Below, piece by piece: positions 1-8,889 of a stretch of DNA of 64,000 nucleotides (its first letter is position 1; each line of letters starts with the position of its first letter). The notes beneath the pieces are model-generated. The model was not told the origin of the DNA, did not search any database, and was given only the letters and a program-made list of their open reading frames with translations. The DNA is from an uncultured Clostridia bacterium. Lineage in GTDB: Bacteria; Bacillota; Clostridia; Saccharofermentanales; Saccharofermentanaceae. A program made the translations under genes and the position numbers. The stretch covers positions 1 to 64,000 of the forward strand of contig CAMJPC010000002.1 in the NCBI GenBank assembly GCA_946407705.1. Direction: 5' to 3'.

Positions 1-1518
1 CCAGACATCACCATACTGACCGTGACCGCCGGACTGCTTCTTGTGCTTACCCTGAACCTTAACCTTCTTGCGGATGGCTTCACGGTAAGGAACTCTGGGA
101 GCATCTAGCGTGCAGTTTACGTTGTAAACACTCTTGAGCTTGCTGATGAGAACCTTGAGCTGCATGTCGCCGAGACCGGAAAGAACCATCTGCTTTGTCT
201 CAGGGTTGGTCTCAACCTTGAAGCAACGGTCTTCGTCAGCGAGCTTTGTAAGACCTGTGATGATCTTATCTTCCTCGCCCTTCTTATCGGGAACGATGCT
301 CTTTGAAAGAACGGGTGTAGGGAACTTGATCTTAGGCATCTCGAGGACACGTGCCTTGTCGCAGAGTGTATCGTTGGTGTCTGTGTTAGCGAGCTTGGAA
401 GCTGCACCGATATCACCTGCAGTGACCTTATCGGTTACGATCTGCTCCTTGCCGCGCAGATAGAACAAGCCGCCGATCCTCTCGTCCTTGCCCTTTGTTG
501 CGTTATAGACTGTGGAGTTAGCGCGGAGCGTTCCTGCGTTAACCTTGAAGATGCTGATCTTACCAACGAACGGGTCGGTGATCGTCTTGAAGATGAATGC
601 AGCAAGAGGTTCGTCGATCGAGCAGCCTACCATCTGTGTGCTGCCGTCAGGAAGCGTAGCTTCGAGAGCGGGCTTCTTGCCAGCCGGAGGTGTATCCTTC
701 GAAATGCAGTTGAGCAGGAAGTCGATACCCCAGTTCATGTAAGCGGAACCGCAGTAGATCGGGTGGAGCTTACCTTCGCGGAAACCGGCATGTACGCCGT
801 GACGGAATTCGTCTTCCGTGAAAGGCTCACCTGCGAAGAACTTCTCCATAAGAGCATCGTCAGCTTCTGCAACGACTTCGTTAACCTTGTTCTGGAGCTC
901 ATCAACTCTCTCGTTGTACTCTTCGGGAAGAGGGAACTCAACGAACTTGCCTGTACCCTTTTCGATGTTGAAAGCCTTACGGTTCATAACATCGACGATA
1001 CCCGTCATCTGTCCGTCCTTCATGATGGGGAATGAAAGCGGGATGACTGAAGGTCCGTAACGCTCCATCATACGTGCGGCAACTGCCTCGAAGTCTGCGT
1101 TAGGCTCATCCATTCTGTTCATGAAGAACAGGAAAGGAACCTTCTTGCCGTTCAGGAGTCTGATTGCCTTCTCGGAACCTACGGAAGTACCGCCCTTAGC
1201 GGAAATCATGATGACGCCGGAATCTGCGATCCTTATACCGCTCATCTCTTCGCCCAGGAAATCGAAATCACCTGGTGTGTCGATGATATTGATCTTGCTG
1301 CCCTTGTACTCACAGCAGGCAACAGAAAGGCTAACAGACATCTGACGCTTGATCTCTTCGGGATCATAGTCGAGTGTCGTGTTGCCGTCGACGATCTTGC
1401 CCTGACGGCTAATCGCTTTGGTGTAGTAGAGAATAGCCTCGGCGAGTGTCGTCTTTCCGGACCCGACGTGTCCGAACAGCGCGATATTGCGAATTTTGTC
1501 TGCGGAATAAATCTCCAT
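1..1518 (-). CDS. fusA: Elongation factor G-like translational GTPase (C-terminus beyond the left edge)
   Basis: This is the first 506 residues of an EF-G family GTPase; the reading frame stays open to the window edge. The P-loop GHVGSGKTT lies at residues 16-24, the G3 motif DTPGDF near 80 and the G4 motif NRMD near 133, followed by domain II and the start of domains III/IV. EF-G moves tRNA and mRNA through the ribosome. The switch I stretch reads DPEEIKRQMSV instead of the canonical EF-G ERGITI form, which suggests the FusA2-type paralogue group rather than the housekeeping EF-G; that subgroup call is inference. The ATG at 1518 is chosen because AGGAGG sits 7 nt upstream; another ATG at 1525 is out of frame and too close to that site. 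Confidence 0.9.
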   Translation of the reverse strand, partial: MEIYSADKIRNIALFGHVGSGKTTLAEAILYYTKAISRQGKIVDGNTTLDYDPEEIKRQMSVSLSVACCEYKGSKINIIDTPGDFDFLGEEMSGIRIADSGVIMISAKGGTSVGSEKAIRLLNGKKVPFLFFMNRMDEPNADFEAVAARMMERYGPSVIPLSFPIMKDGQMTGIVDVMNRKAFNIEKGTGKFVEFPLPEEYNERVDELQNKVNEVVAEADDALMEKFFAGEPFTEDEFRHGVHAGFREGKLHPIYCGSAYMNWGIDFLLNCISKDTPPAGKKPALEATLPDGSTQMVGCSIDEPLAAFIFKTITDPFVGKISIFKVNAGTLRANSTVYNATKGKDERIGGLFYLRGKEQIVTDKVTAGDIGAASKLANTDTNDTLCDKARVLEMPKIKFPTPVLSKSIVPDKKGEEDKIITGLTKLADEDRCFKVETNPETKQMVLSGLGDMQLKVLISKLKSVYNVNCTLDAPRVPYREAIRKKVKVQGKHKKQSGGHGQYGDVW

Positions 1519-1655
1519 CAGTCATTCCTCCTTGGGTTCAAATTTCAATAACTTTCCTATTATAAAATATTTGATAGTCTAATTCCACAAAACAAGAAAC
1601 ATATTTCAAATATTTTTTGTGCATTTGATTTTAATGCCTCACCAATGCCTCAAAA

Positions 1656-1687
1656 GCAAAAAAGAGGCTGCGATGCCGCAGCCTCTT
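1656..1687 (-). terminator. Rho-independent terminator of the zinc-ribbon coiled-coil gene
   Basis: An 11-bp perfect stem (1662-1672 with 1677-1687, loop of 4) is followed on the minus strand by a run of six T. It lies 26 bases past the stop of the gene ending at 1713, before the EF-G gene. Confidence 0.85.
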
Positions 1688-1712
1688 GGTGTTTGTAAGT
1701 TTTATAAAAGTC

Positions 1713-3482
1713 TTATCTGACTCTTCTGTTATCCTGGAGAGGTCTCTCGAAAATGAGGACGAGACGGTCTTCCTTGGAGTTGAAAGTACCGCCGGAGAGA
1801 GATGCCGTCTCTGCGCCGCCCATGGAGGAAATGAGTTTTCCGCCGTCGTCATCGATCGCGGAAACGAGTTTCCAGCCTTCACCGGACTTCTTCTTGAGGA
1901 GTTCGCTAAGACCCTTGACGTCGACTTCTGACATACGGTTATGTCCGACTACCTCGACGCTGTATTCCTTAGGGCCGTCTCCAGCTCCGGAAATGCCCTC
2001 TCTGACTCTCTTCTCAAGTGCCGCTACGGACTCGTCGAGCGCAGCAAGCTTCTTCTCAAGCTCAGCCTTCTCCATCTCTTTCTCCTTAATCTGTTTTTCC
2101 AGTTCTGTGATCTTTGCTTCTTTATCCTCGATCTGCTTGAGCATGGAGCCCTTCTCGCTCTCGCTCAGAGCAGCTTCCTTGAGGAATACGGCCTGCTTCT
2201 CGGCATTGAGAACGATCTCCTGAGCAGCAGCCTCGGCAAGAACGGTAGCTTTCTTGGAATCTGCAATGATGCGGTTAGCTTCATCAAGCTGATTCTTAAG
2301 TCCGGATATCTCGCCTTCGAGGTTTTCCTTGGCAGCTTCATACTGCTTGGTAAGTTCCTCTGCGTTGTTCTTTTTTGCTTCAACTACTTCGAGATCGGCA
2401 TTTGCGGACTTGATCCTCTGATCAAGTTCCTTCTCCTTTGCAGCGAGGTCAGCCTTAACGCTCTCTACCTGCTTATTGAGTTCTTCTCTTGCGGTCGCAG
2501 TCTGCTGCGTGAGCTCATCACGCTTAGCGGCAGCTTCTTCAGCCTCGGCCATGACCTTCCTCGCCTGATCGGTAAGGCTGTCGAGTTCGGCCTGAGCCTG
2601 CTTGTTGCGCTGCTCGAGTTCAGCGATGATCTGATCGCGCTCTGCGTTGGCTGCAGCTATGAGCTTCTCTGTCTCTGCCCTCGCCTTGTCGCGGTCAGCT
2701 TCAGCCTGATCCTTTATCTTTAGGGCTTCGGAAGCCTGTTCCATGGAGACCTTCTTGGACTCCTCGGCAATCCTGACCTTCTCTTTCTCGAAATCTTCCT
2801 TGAGCTTGACAATGTTGTCATCGATCTCTTTGAGTTCTTTCTCTTTCTCCGCCTTGATCTTGTCGGCGTTGTCCATCATTGCCTGGATCTCTTCAGCCTG
2901 CTTGACGAGCTCGTTACGCTTCGCCATGGCTTCCTTGTATTCCTTCTCGACCTGAACTGCGAGTTCTTCGGTCTGACGCTGAGCCTCATCGAGGATCCTC
3001 TTCTGCTCTGCCTTTGCAGCGGCGATCATCTCGTCGTGCTCTTTCTTGTTCTTCTCTTTTGCCTCTTTGAGCAGGGAATCAGCTTCCTTGCGCATTGCGT
3101 CACGCTTCTCGCGTGCTTCGCCGACCTCGTTACGGATGGTATCGACGGTCTGCTCAAGGGCTATCTTCTCATCGAGCTTCTTCTTCTGGAAAGCAGAGAA
3201 CTCCGAATCAAGCTTAAGCTTCTCGGAATTGAATTTGTCCTGCATCGTGTTATAGTCGCGCTCGAGCTTCTCCATGGCTTCAATGATGCGCTTCTCTTCT
3301 TCACTTCGCTTTGCTTCGGCGCGAGCGATCTTCTCCTGCTCTCTTTGCTCAAGGACTTTCTTGGCATCTTCTGCCGCAGAATTAACATCACCCTGTGACG
3401 CCTTTTGGAAGTCGTATTTGCACATTGAGCAGCGGGCTACGTTATCGCCCATCATTACACCGCATACCGGACATCTCTTCAT
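1713..3482 (-). CDS. Zinc-ribbon, long coiled-coil protein with a DUF4177-like C-terminal domain
   Basis: The 589-residue protein opens with a zinc ribbon (CPVC at residues 4-7 and CSMC at about 18-21), continues as roughly 430 residues of Glu/Lys/Ala-rich heptad sequence predicted to be coiled coil, and ends in a small alpha/beta domain of the DUF4177 type (the stretch EGWKLVSA is typical). There is no signal peptide or membrane segment, so it should be cytoplasmic and rod-like. DUF4177 has no known function. The gene stands alone, with its own terminator downstream and a divergent gene upstream. ATG at 3482 follows GGGAGAA. I cannot assign a function; a scaffold or structural role is a guess from the coiled coil. 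Confidence 0.8.
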   Translation of the reverse strand: MKRCPVCGVMMGDNVARCSMCKYDFQKASQGDVNSAAEDAKKVLEQREQEKIARAEAKRSEEEKRIIEAMEKLERDYNTMQDKFNSEKLKLDSEFSAFQKKKLDEKIALEQTVDTIRNEVGEAREKRDAMRKEADSLLKEAKEKNKKEHDEMIAAAKAEQKRILDEAQRQTEELAVQVEKEYKEAMAKRNELVKQAEEIQAMMDNADKIKAEKEKELKEIDDNIVKLKEDFEKEKVRIAEESKKVSMEQASEALKIKDQAEADRDKARAETEKLIAAANAERDQIIAELEQRNKQAQAELDSLTDQARKVMAEAEEAAAKRDELTQQTATAREELNKQVESVKADLAAKEKELDQRIKSANADLEVVEAKKNNAEELTKQYEAAKENLEGEISGLKNQLDEANRIIADSKKATVLAEAAAQEIVLNAEKQAVFLKEAALSESEKGSMLKQIEDKEAKITELEKQIKEKEMEKAELEKKLAALDESVAALEKRVREGISGAGDGPKEYSVEVVGHNRMSEVDVKGLSELLKKKSGEGWKLVSAIDDDGGKLISSMGGAETASLSGGTFNSKEDRLVLIFERPLQDNRRVR

Positions 3483-3678
3483 AATCTGTTCTCCCTGATT
3501 GAAGCCGTATTTAATGCACGGCTCATAAATAACCTGCTTTATTATACTCCCTCAAAATAGAAAAGTTTGGATTTTTTGACTCTGTAAATTTGAATTTTTA
3601 GTTAACATCAATAAAATTAGGGTTTTCAGGCGTCTTTTTTTGTGTGCGTTACCTTCATATCGTTCGGAAACCTGCCCG

Positions 3679-3684
3679 TATAAT
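3679..3684 (+). promoter_or_regulatory. Probable -10 box of the peptide-binding lipoprotein gene
   Basis: A perfect TATAAT lies 32 bases before the ATG at 3716. No good -35 is seen at 16-18 bp spacing; the nearest weak match is TTCATA at 19 bp. Confidence 0.4.
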
Positions 3685-3715
3685 TATATAAATCATTTTT
3701 AGAGGGGATCAGGAT

Positions 3716-5233
3716 ATGAAAAACATTTCCCGTTTGGCCATTTCGGTCATTCTTTCAGTCGCAGTTTTCGCAGGCCTTTTCTGCGGATGCTCAAAGGGTT
3801 CAGGTGCCGGCAGCGTCGTAACGGTAGGCATCACACAGGAACCTTCCGTACTGGATCCGCACACCGTTACTGCAGCAGGTGACCGCGAGATCATCTTTAA
3901 CATCTACGAGGGACTTTACAAGTTCGACTCCGAAGGCGTTCTCAATCCTTGTCTCGCAGAGAGCTATGAGCTTTCCGAGAGCATGGACGAATACATCTTC
4001 ACCATCCGCAAGGGTGTTAAGTTCCACAACGGCAAAGAGATGACTCCCGAGGACGTTGTTTTCTCTCTTTCGAGAGCGGCAGGACTTCTTCAGGGTCAGG
4101 AAAGCGCTCCCGTTGACGCGCTCAAGGTCATTTCCGGAGTATCGGTCAGCAAGGACGACGCAAACAAGGTCGTAGTTAAGCTTAAGGAAAAGAGCAGTGA
4201 ACTTTTGAGCTACTTTACCGTAGGCATCATTCCCTCCGGTTATGAGGACTGCCAGACGAAGCCCGTCGGAACAGGCCCTTTCAAGTTCGATTCATACAAT
4301 CCCGGCCAGAACGTAACCATCTCCAAGTTTGACGGTTACTGGGGACAGAAGGCATCCATCGACACTGCAGTATTCAAGATCTGCGCTGACATCGATGCAG
4401 GCATGGTCGAGCTTACAAACGGAAGCATCGACATCTTCCCCCACTTCACGACAGACCGCGCAAAGCAGATCGACCAGACAAAGTTCAAAGTCGATTCCAA
4501 CGTTTCCAACATGCCTCAGATCTTCATCCTTAACAACAAGGTCAAGCCTTTCGACAACGTTAAGGTCCGTGAGGCTCTGAACTATGCCGTAAACAGAAAA
4601 GACATCATCTCCGTTTCAACAGACGGCAACGGCGTTGAGCTTACAACGGCAATGAGCCCCGCAATGGGCAAGTATTACGATACTTCTCTCGACGGCACAT
4701 ATACATACGACGTCGAAAAGGCAAAAAAGCTCCTTGAGGAAGCAGGTTTCCCCGAAGGATTCGAGACAACGGTAACCGTTTGCTCTTCTTACCTTCCCCA
4801 CGTTAACGCCGCAGTCGAGATCGCTGCCGAACTCAAGAAGGTCGGCGTAACGCTTAAGATCAACCAGGTTGACTGGGCTACATGGCTCGATCAGGTCTAC
4901 AGCAAGAGAGAATACGACACAACGGTTATCTGCGTTGACAGTGCTTTCGCACCCTTTGACGTTTTGGGACGTTATGCTTCTGACAGCGGTCAGAACTTCT
5001 TCAACTACTCCAACTCCAAGGTCGACGAGCTCCTCAAGCTCATCCCCGCAGAGAGAGACGAAGCCAAGAAGGTTGAGTACTATCACCAGATCCTTGGAAT
5101 CATGTTAAATGACCACAACTGCGTATACATCCAGGATCCCACATCCATCACGATCGTAAGCAACCGCATCGAGGGATACAAGACATGGCCCATGTACGTA
5201 GTTGACCTCTCAAAGGTCAAGATCGCCAAATAA
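3716..5233 (+). CDS. ABC transporter substrate-binding lipoprotein, family 5 (peptide/nickel type)
   Basis: This 505-residue protein resembles DppA/OppA-type solute-binding proteins in length and layout. It begins with a lipoprotein signal peptide (hydrophobic core, then FCGC with Cys25 as lipidation site), followed by the family 5 opening with EPSVLDPH near residue 40 and the typical phrase PVGTGPFKF near residue 180. It should sit on the outer face of the membrane and bind peptides or a similar ligand. No permease or ATPase gene adjoins it, so it must work with a transporter encoded elsewhere or act alone as a receptor. GAGGGGAT precedes the ATG, and a strong terminator follows. Confidence 0.9.
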   Translation: MKNISRLAISVILSVAVFAGLFCGCSKGSGAGSVVTVGITQEPSVLDPHTVTAAGDREIIFNIYEGLYKFDSEGVLNPCLAESYELSESMDEYIFTIRKGVKFHNGKEMTPEDVVFSLSRAAGLLQGQESAPVDALKVISGVSVSKDDANKVVVKLKEKSSELLSYFTVGIIPSGYEDCQTKPVGTGPFKFDSYNPGQNVTISKFDGYWGQKASIDTAVFKICADIDAGMVELTNGSIDIFPHFTTDRAKQIDQTKFKVDSNVSNMPQIFILNNKVKPFDNVKVREALNYAVNRKDIISVSTDGNGVELTTAMSPAMGKYYDTSLDGTYTYDVEKAKKLLEEAGFPEGFETTVTVCSSYLPHVNAAVEIAAELKKVGVTLKINQVDWATWLDQVYSKREYDTTVICVDSAFAPFDVLGRYASDSGQNFFNYSNSKVDELLKLIPAERDEAKKVEYYHQILGIMLNDHNCVYIQDPTSITIVSNRIEGYKTWPMYVVDLSKVKIAK

Positions 5234-5256
5234 GCCGGTCTGACAACAAGCTAATC

Positions 5257-5292
5257 AAAACGCCGCGGCACTGAAGCTGCGGCGTTTTTGTT
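5257..5292. terminator. Bidirectional terminator between convergent genes
   Basis: An 11-bp GC-rich stem with one G-T pair (5259-5269 with 5275-5285) is flanked by A4 on the left and T5 on the right. It lies between the stop of the plus-strand binding protein (5233) and that of the minus-strand CBS gene (5300). Confidence 0.85.
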
Positions 5293-5299
5293 ATCTTGA

Positions 5300-5731
5300 T
5301 CATTCGTTCGGGAAAATGTTCTTCTCGTAGAAATGCTTTATTATCGACCGTCTCGTAACGATGCCGATGAACATTCCGCGGTCATCCGTGATCGGTACGA
5401 AGTTGGTCTCCATTGCCCTGATAATCAGATTCTCGATGGAAGCGCTTATCGTGACCGGAGGATTCTTCTTTGTCTGGTCGATGAGATCCGTCAGCCTGAA
5501 CTGCTCAAGGCTCTCGATGGCCATGGTGTGAGGTTCGCCTCCCTCGCCCTTGATGATGAACCAAAGGAGATCTCCCTCGCTGACCGTTCCGACATAATGG
5601 CCTTCGCGGTCAAGTACCGGTACGGCGGTAAAACCGTTGGCATGCATCTTTTCGAGCGTCTGCCTAACCGTCGAATCGGAATATACGAAAATTACATCCT
5701 GCTTGGGGCGTGTAAAAAAAGCGATGTTCAT
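5300..5731 (-). CDS. CBS-domain pair protein
   Basis: A 143-residue protein made almost wholly of two CBS motifs: the first includes FTAVPVLDREG and GTVSEGDLL (about residues 33-57), the second FVPITDDRG and GIVTRRSII (about 110-132). CBS pairs bind adenosine nucleotides such as AMP, ATP or SAM and regulate partner proteins. This one has no attached effector domain, so its target is unknown. It is the last gene of the leftward group SDR - SCP2 - esterase - CBS, starting 15 bases after the esterase stop. It has no predicted membrane segment. Confidence 0.85.
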   Translation of the reverse strand: MNIAFFTRPKQDVIFVYSDSTVRQTLEKMHANGFTAVPVLDREGHYVGTVSEGDLLWFIIKGEGGEPHTMAIESLEQFRLTDLIDQTKKNPPVTISASIENLIIRAMETNFVPITDDRGMFIGIVTRRSIIKHFYEKNIFPNE

Positions 5732-5746
5732 GCATGCCTCCGAAAA

Positions 5747-7324
5747 TCAGGTTCCGCCCAGATCCTTGTCAATTCGGACCTGGAAAGGAGTTGCGGTAAG
5801 TCCGTTCTGTGCGTGAAGCGGCGTGGGGCCGTAGGAGAAGAAAGCGTAGCGGACCTTTGAAGGATACTCGACCAGAGGGCAGGACAGAAGGACCGTCTTG
5901 CCGTCAAAGTCTACGGTAGCCTCGGCAGGATAGAACTCGCCGTCCTCGCCTGCCACTTCAAAGCCCGAATCTTCAGGACCGAAGCCCGCCGTAAGGTTCA
6001 AAAGCAGATAGTCTCCGCCGAACGTGATCTCGACGCCCTCACCGCGTCGTGCGTCGATGATGTACGGTGAGACAGCTTCGGTGTTCTCGAATCCGTAAAC
6101 AAACTTCTGCGCAAGGAGTGCGAGTCTGTCACCCGGAGTCTTCTTGTCTGAAGGATGCACGTTATCGAATTCACCGCAGTCAGCCGTTACTGCCATATAG
6201 ACATTTCTCATGTCGATCGCTACGATCTGCTGCTGCTCACGGATGAGCGGCCATGACATGTCATCGTAGCCCATGTACTTACGGTCTTTGGAAATATACA
6301 TGGGGAGCTGGCAGAAAAGGAATGGAAGTTCATCGTCGAAGAAGACTTCACGCCACTCCCTGATAAGCGTCTCAAAAGCACGTCCGTACTCGGTCTGGTG
6401 ACCGTCGGTATCAGACTCGCCCTGATAGAAGATAACTCCTCTTAATGTGTAAGGAGCTACCCTTAAGATCATGCACTCGAAGAAAGAACCCGGATGTCTT
6501 ACGGCACGGGGACCAACCGGCGGAGGCCAGGGTGCTTTGCCGATGAGACGGTCTGTCTCAAGATATGTAAGATAAGGATTCTCAGCGAGAACCTCATCGA
6601 GAAGTTTCTTGTATTCATTCTCGGCCTTCTCGAATTCGAAAGCGAAAGCGTTGAATTCTTCAGGCGTATATTCTGACGTGCGTTCGTCAAATTCCTTTAT
6701 GTATGCTTTGCCCTCTTCGGTGGTCAGGAGACTTTCGACGCTCTGCCAGCAGTCGATCGTGGAACCTCCGAATGTGCACTGGATGATGCCGATCTTGGCA
6801 TCGACACGTGATTCGATGGACTGTGCGAAATAGAAAGCCACACCGCTCATCTCGCCTGCAGTCTCGGAATCGACTTCGATCCACTGTGATTCCTCTTCAG
6901 CCTTGGCCTGTTCTTCATCCAGAAAGCCGGCCTGAGGCACCTTGTAGTACCTTATCTCAGTCTTGCCTATCTTTGGGATCAGGTATTTGGCAAATTCACT
7001 CCTGGCAAGCGGATATTCCATATTCGTCTGCCCTGCTGCCAGCCAGACTTCGCCGGCATAGCAATTGCTCAAGATCACGGGTTCAACACCGTCAGCGGAG
7101 ATCATTATCTCGTAAGGTCCGCCGGGTTCTTCAATGGGATCTGCGCAGATCAGGAAGCTTCCGTCTTCCTCGGTAGGAGCCTCGGCAACCAGAATGGTCT
7201 CTTCATCCTTGAAAAGCGCACATCTGACGGTACACGGAACATCCGAGTTGCCGAATACACGTAATTCAGCGCCCCACTGGAACACCATGTTGTCTTTGAA
7301 GATACCGTTTAACGTGATTGCCAT
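5747..7324 (-). CDS. Sialate O-acetylesterase-type SGNH hydrolase with Thr in the nucleophile position
   Basis: A 525-residue protein of the sialate O-acetylesterase (SASA) group, which removes acetyl groups from sugars. It shows the order expected of the family: a beta domain, the nucleophile block near residue 98, the conserved GVIFYQGESD block near 300, and a late block with DNVHPSDK that supplies the catalytic Asp/His. The nucleophile block reads AGQTNM, so Thr100 replaces the usual Ser of GQSNM. No signal peptide is visible, so the enzyme is probably cytoplasmic and would act on imported acetylated oligosaccharides. There is no Shine-Dalgarno sequence; a TATAAT lies 8 bases before the ATG, compatible with a leaderless message. 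It follows the SCP2 gene by 51 bases. Confidence 0.8.
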   Translation of the reverse strand: MAITLNGIFKDNMVFQWGAELRVFGNSDVPCTVRCALFKDEETILVAEAPTEEDGSFLICADPIEEPGGPYEIMISADGVEPVILSNCYAGEVWLAAGQTNMEYPLARSEFAKYLIPKIGKTEIRYYKVPQAGFLDEEQAKAEEESQWIEVDSETAGEMSGVAFYFAQSIESRVDAKIGIIQCTFGGSTIDCWQSVESLLTTEEGKAYIKEFDERTSEYTPEEFNAFAFEFEKAENEYKKLLDEVLAENPYLTYLETDRLIGKAPWPPPVGPRAVRHPGSFFECMILRVAPYTLRGVIFYQGESDTDGHQTEYGRAFETLIREWREVFFDDELPFLFCQLPMYISKDRKYMGYDDMSWPLIREQQQIVAIDMRNVYMAVTADCGEFDNVHPSDKKTPGDRLALLAQKFVYGFENTEAVSPYIIDARRGEGVEITFGGDYLLLNLTAGFGPEDSGFEVAGEDGEFYPAEATVDFDGKTVLLSCPLVEYPSKVRYAFFSYGPTPLHAQNGLTATPFQVRIDKDLGGT

Positions 7325-7332
7325 ATCTAACG

Positions 7333-7338
7333 ATTATA
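7333..7338 (-). promoter_or_regulatory. -10-like box 8 bases from the esterase start codon
   Basis: TATAAT on the minus strand (attata on plus) would place transcription start 2 bases before the ATG at 7324. No convincing -35 is seen, so this is tentative. Confidence 0.35.
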
Positions 7339-7375
7339 ACCCATTCAGATACCATTTGTTATTGTCATTTTCTTT

Positions 7376-7714
7376 TCAAAACAGCGTGGTGATGAAAAGA
7401 TAAGCCTGTCCGGCATCACCGTTAACGGTAATGAAGCCCTGCGCCACAGCGGATGCAAAAGTCATGACTCCGTTCAGTACGGCAGTGATGGCATCGGCGT
7501 CCGCGTCGATGTAGAACGGGGCGTTGATGTATTCATAAGGAGCGACTTCAGCATTGCCGTCCTCGACTTTCACATAGAAAGGCTGGTTGTCGAGATTGCC
7601 CTTCAATGTGATCTGGGTAGCGGTATCCTTGAGGAATTTCGCTTTCGCGGCTCTCTGCTCAACTGCTCTGAAAATGCCTGCAAATGTGGGTTCTACTTTG
7701 GTCTTGACTGCCAT
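7376..7714 (-). CDS. SCP2 sterol-binding domain protein
   Basis: A 112-residue single-domain protein like the SCP-2 sterol-transfer family: short beta strands (ITLKGN, FYVKVEDG) followed by the helical stretch ADAITAVLNGVMTFASA and the closing strand GFITVNGD. SCP2 domains bind lipids or acyl-CoA in a hydrophobic cavity. The ATG at 7714 is preferred over upstream in-frame codons because GGGAGG lies 8 bases before it. It starts 19 bases after the SDR gene, so the two are probably co-expressed; the pairing hints at a lipid or hydrophobic ketone substrate, which is inference. Confidence 0.75.
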   Translation of the reverse strand: MAVKTKVEPTFAGIFRAVEQRAAKAKFLKDTATQITLKGNLDNQPFYVKVEDGNAEVAPYEYINAPFYIDADADAITAVLNGVMTFASAVAQGFITVNGDAGQAYLFITTLF

Positions 7715-7733
7715 ATGGATTCCTCCCGTTTGA

Positions 7734-8774
7734 TCACGCGGTCTCGTCCGTCTTACCTGCGGACTTGCCGTCTTCCTCATGCTTATCTTCATTTTCTGCC
7801 GGTTCTTCTACGGCTTTGGGTTCTGTTTCTTCGTCTTTTTCGAGCTCGGGAAGCGGGATTCCCTCAACGCTTGCTCCGCTGCCTAATTCCCTCTTCTCTT
7901 CGGGAACATAAGGTACGCTTCCCTCTTCTTTGATCTCACCTGACACCTTGCGGACCGGCATCAGCTGCTTTTCGATGAAGAGGATCCATGATGTCGGGAT
8001 CATCTTTGAAGCGACGTGGAGAGCCTTCTGCGAGAAGCCGTAAACAAGGATCTGCCGTCCGCTTGCGGAAGCCTTGATCGCGGCCTTTGCGAGCTTGACG
8101 GGATCTGCCGCCACATACTTTCTGATGCCCGTGAAATCAGTCTCTAATCCGCCCGTCGCCTTGCGGTTGAAATCCGTCTTTACGGGACCAGGGCATACAG
8201 TCGTGACCACGATGTTGTGGTCGATCATTTCATAGTAGAGAGCTCTCGAAAAAGATATGACGAAAGCCTTACTTGCAGCATAAGCCGCAAAACCGGGCTG
8301 CGGCAGGAATCCTGCCGATGAAGCGATGTTGATTATCCTGGGACTGTTGTCTTTCGTCCACAGATTAGTCTTGGCGATCATGTAGGGCATGCAGATCCTG
8401 GTGAGCTTCGCAAGGCTCGTGCAGTTAACGTCGACCGTATCTTCTATCGTCTTGGCGGGGTGATCTTCCACCGCGCCCTTCATACCCATTCCCGCGCAGT
8501 TGATGAGAAGTCCCACCTGCGGCTTCTCCAGCGCAAGGCGGTCAGCGAATACTGACATGTCTTCAGGTGAAGCGAGATCTGCGATTACCGGAATGATGCG
8601 GTCGTCACCTAAGAGAGCCTTGATCTCATTGAGCTTGTCTTCGCTTCTTGCAACGGCCCATATCTCCTCGAAGGGAACGCAGCCGTAAACACCGCGCTCT
8701 TTGACGATCTCCTCAAGGAAGGCCTTTCCGATACCGGACGAGGCACCCGTGATTATCGCGATGTTTTTGTTCAT
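7734..8774 (-). CDS. Short-chain dehydrogenase/reductase with a charged C-terminal tail
   Basis: A 346-residue classical SDR. The NAD(P) motif TGASSGIG is near residue 10, the catalytic Ser lies in NIASSAG, and the YAASK Tyr-Lys pair follows in FAAYAASKAF. The core ends near residue 255; beyond it comes ILFIEKQLMPVRK and about 70 Glu/Lys/Pro-rich residues, longer than usual for the family. The substrate cannot be told, though close relatives act on lipids or steroids, and the SCP2 gene downstream fits that. A GTG at 8804 opens the frame, but the ATG at 8774 is preferred because GGAGG lies upstream of it and the SDR motif then falls at the usual distance. Confidence 0.85.
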   Translation of the reverse strand: MNKNIAIITGASSGIGKAFLEEIVKERGVYGCVPFEEIWAVARSEDKLNEIKALLGDDRIIPVIADLASPEDMSVFADRLALEKPQVGLLINCAGMGMKGAVEDHPAKTIEDTVDVNCTSLAKLTRICMPYMIAKTNLWTKDNSPRIINIASSAGFLPQPGFAAYAASKAFVISFSRALYYEMIDHNIVVTTVCPGPVKTDFNRKATGGLETDFTGIRKYVAADPVKLAKAAIKASASGRQILVYGFSQKALHVASKMIPTSWILFIEKQLMPVRKVSGEIKEEGSVPYVPEEKRELGSGASVEGIPLPELEKDEETEPKAVEEPAENEDKHEEDGKSAGKTDETA

Positions 8775-8830
8775 GACTGATCTGCCTCCGTCGATGATCT
8801 CCACTGATAATAATACTATGTTTTTAACGC

Positions 8831-8876
8831 GAAAAAAATAACGGCGGCGATTCCTTGGAAACCGCCGCCGTTTTGT
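8831..8876 (-). terminator. Rho-independent terminator of the PTKA-repeat surface protein gene
   Basis: A 10-bp stem (8840-8849 with 8863-8872) is followed on the minus strand by a T-rich run. It lies just past the stop at 8890. Confidence 0.85.
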
Positions 8877-8889
8877 ACGTTGTCTTTGA

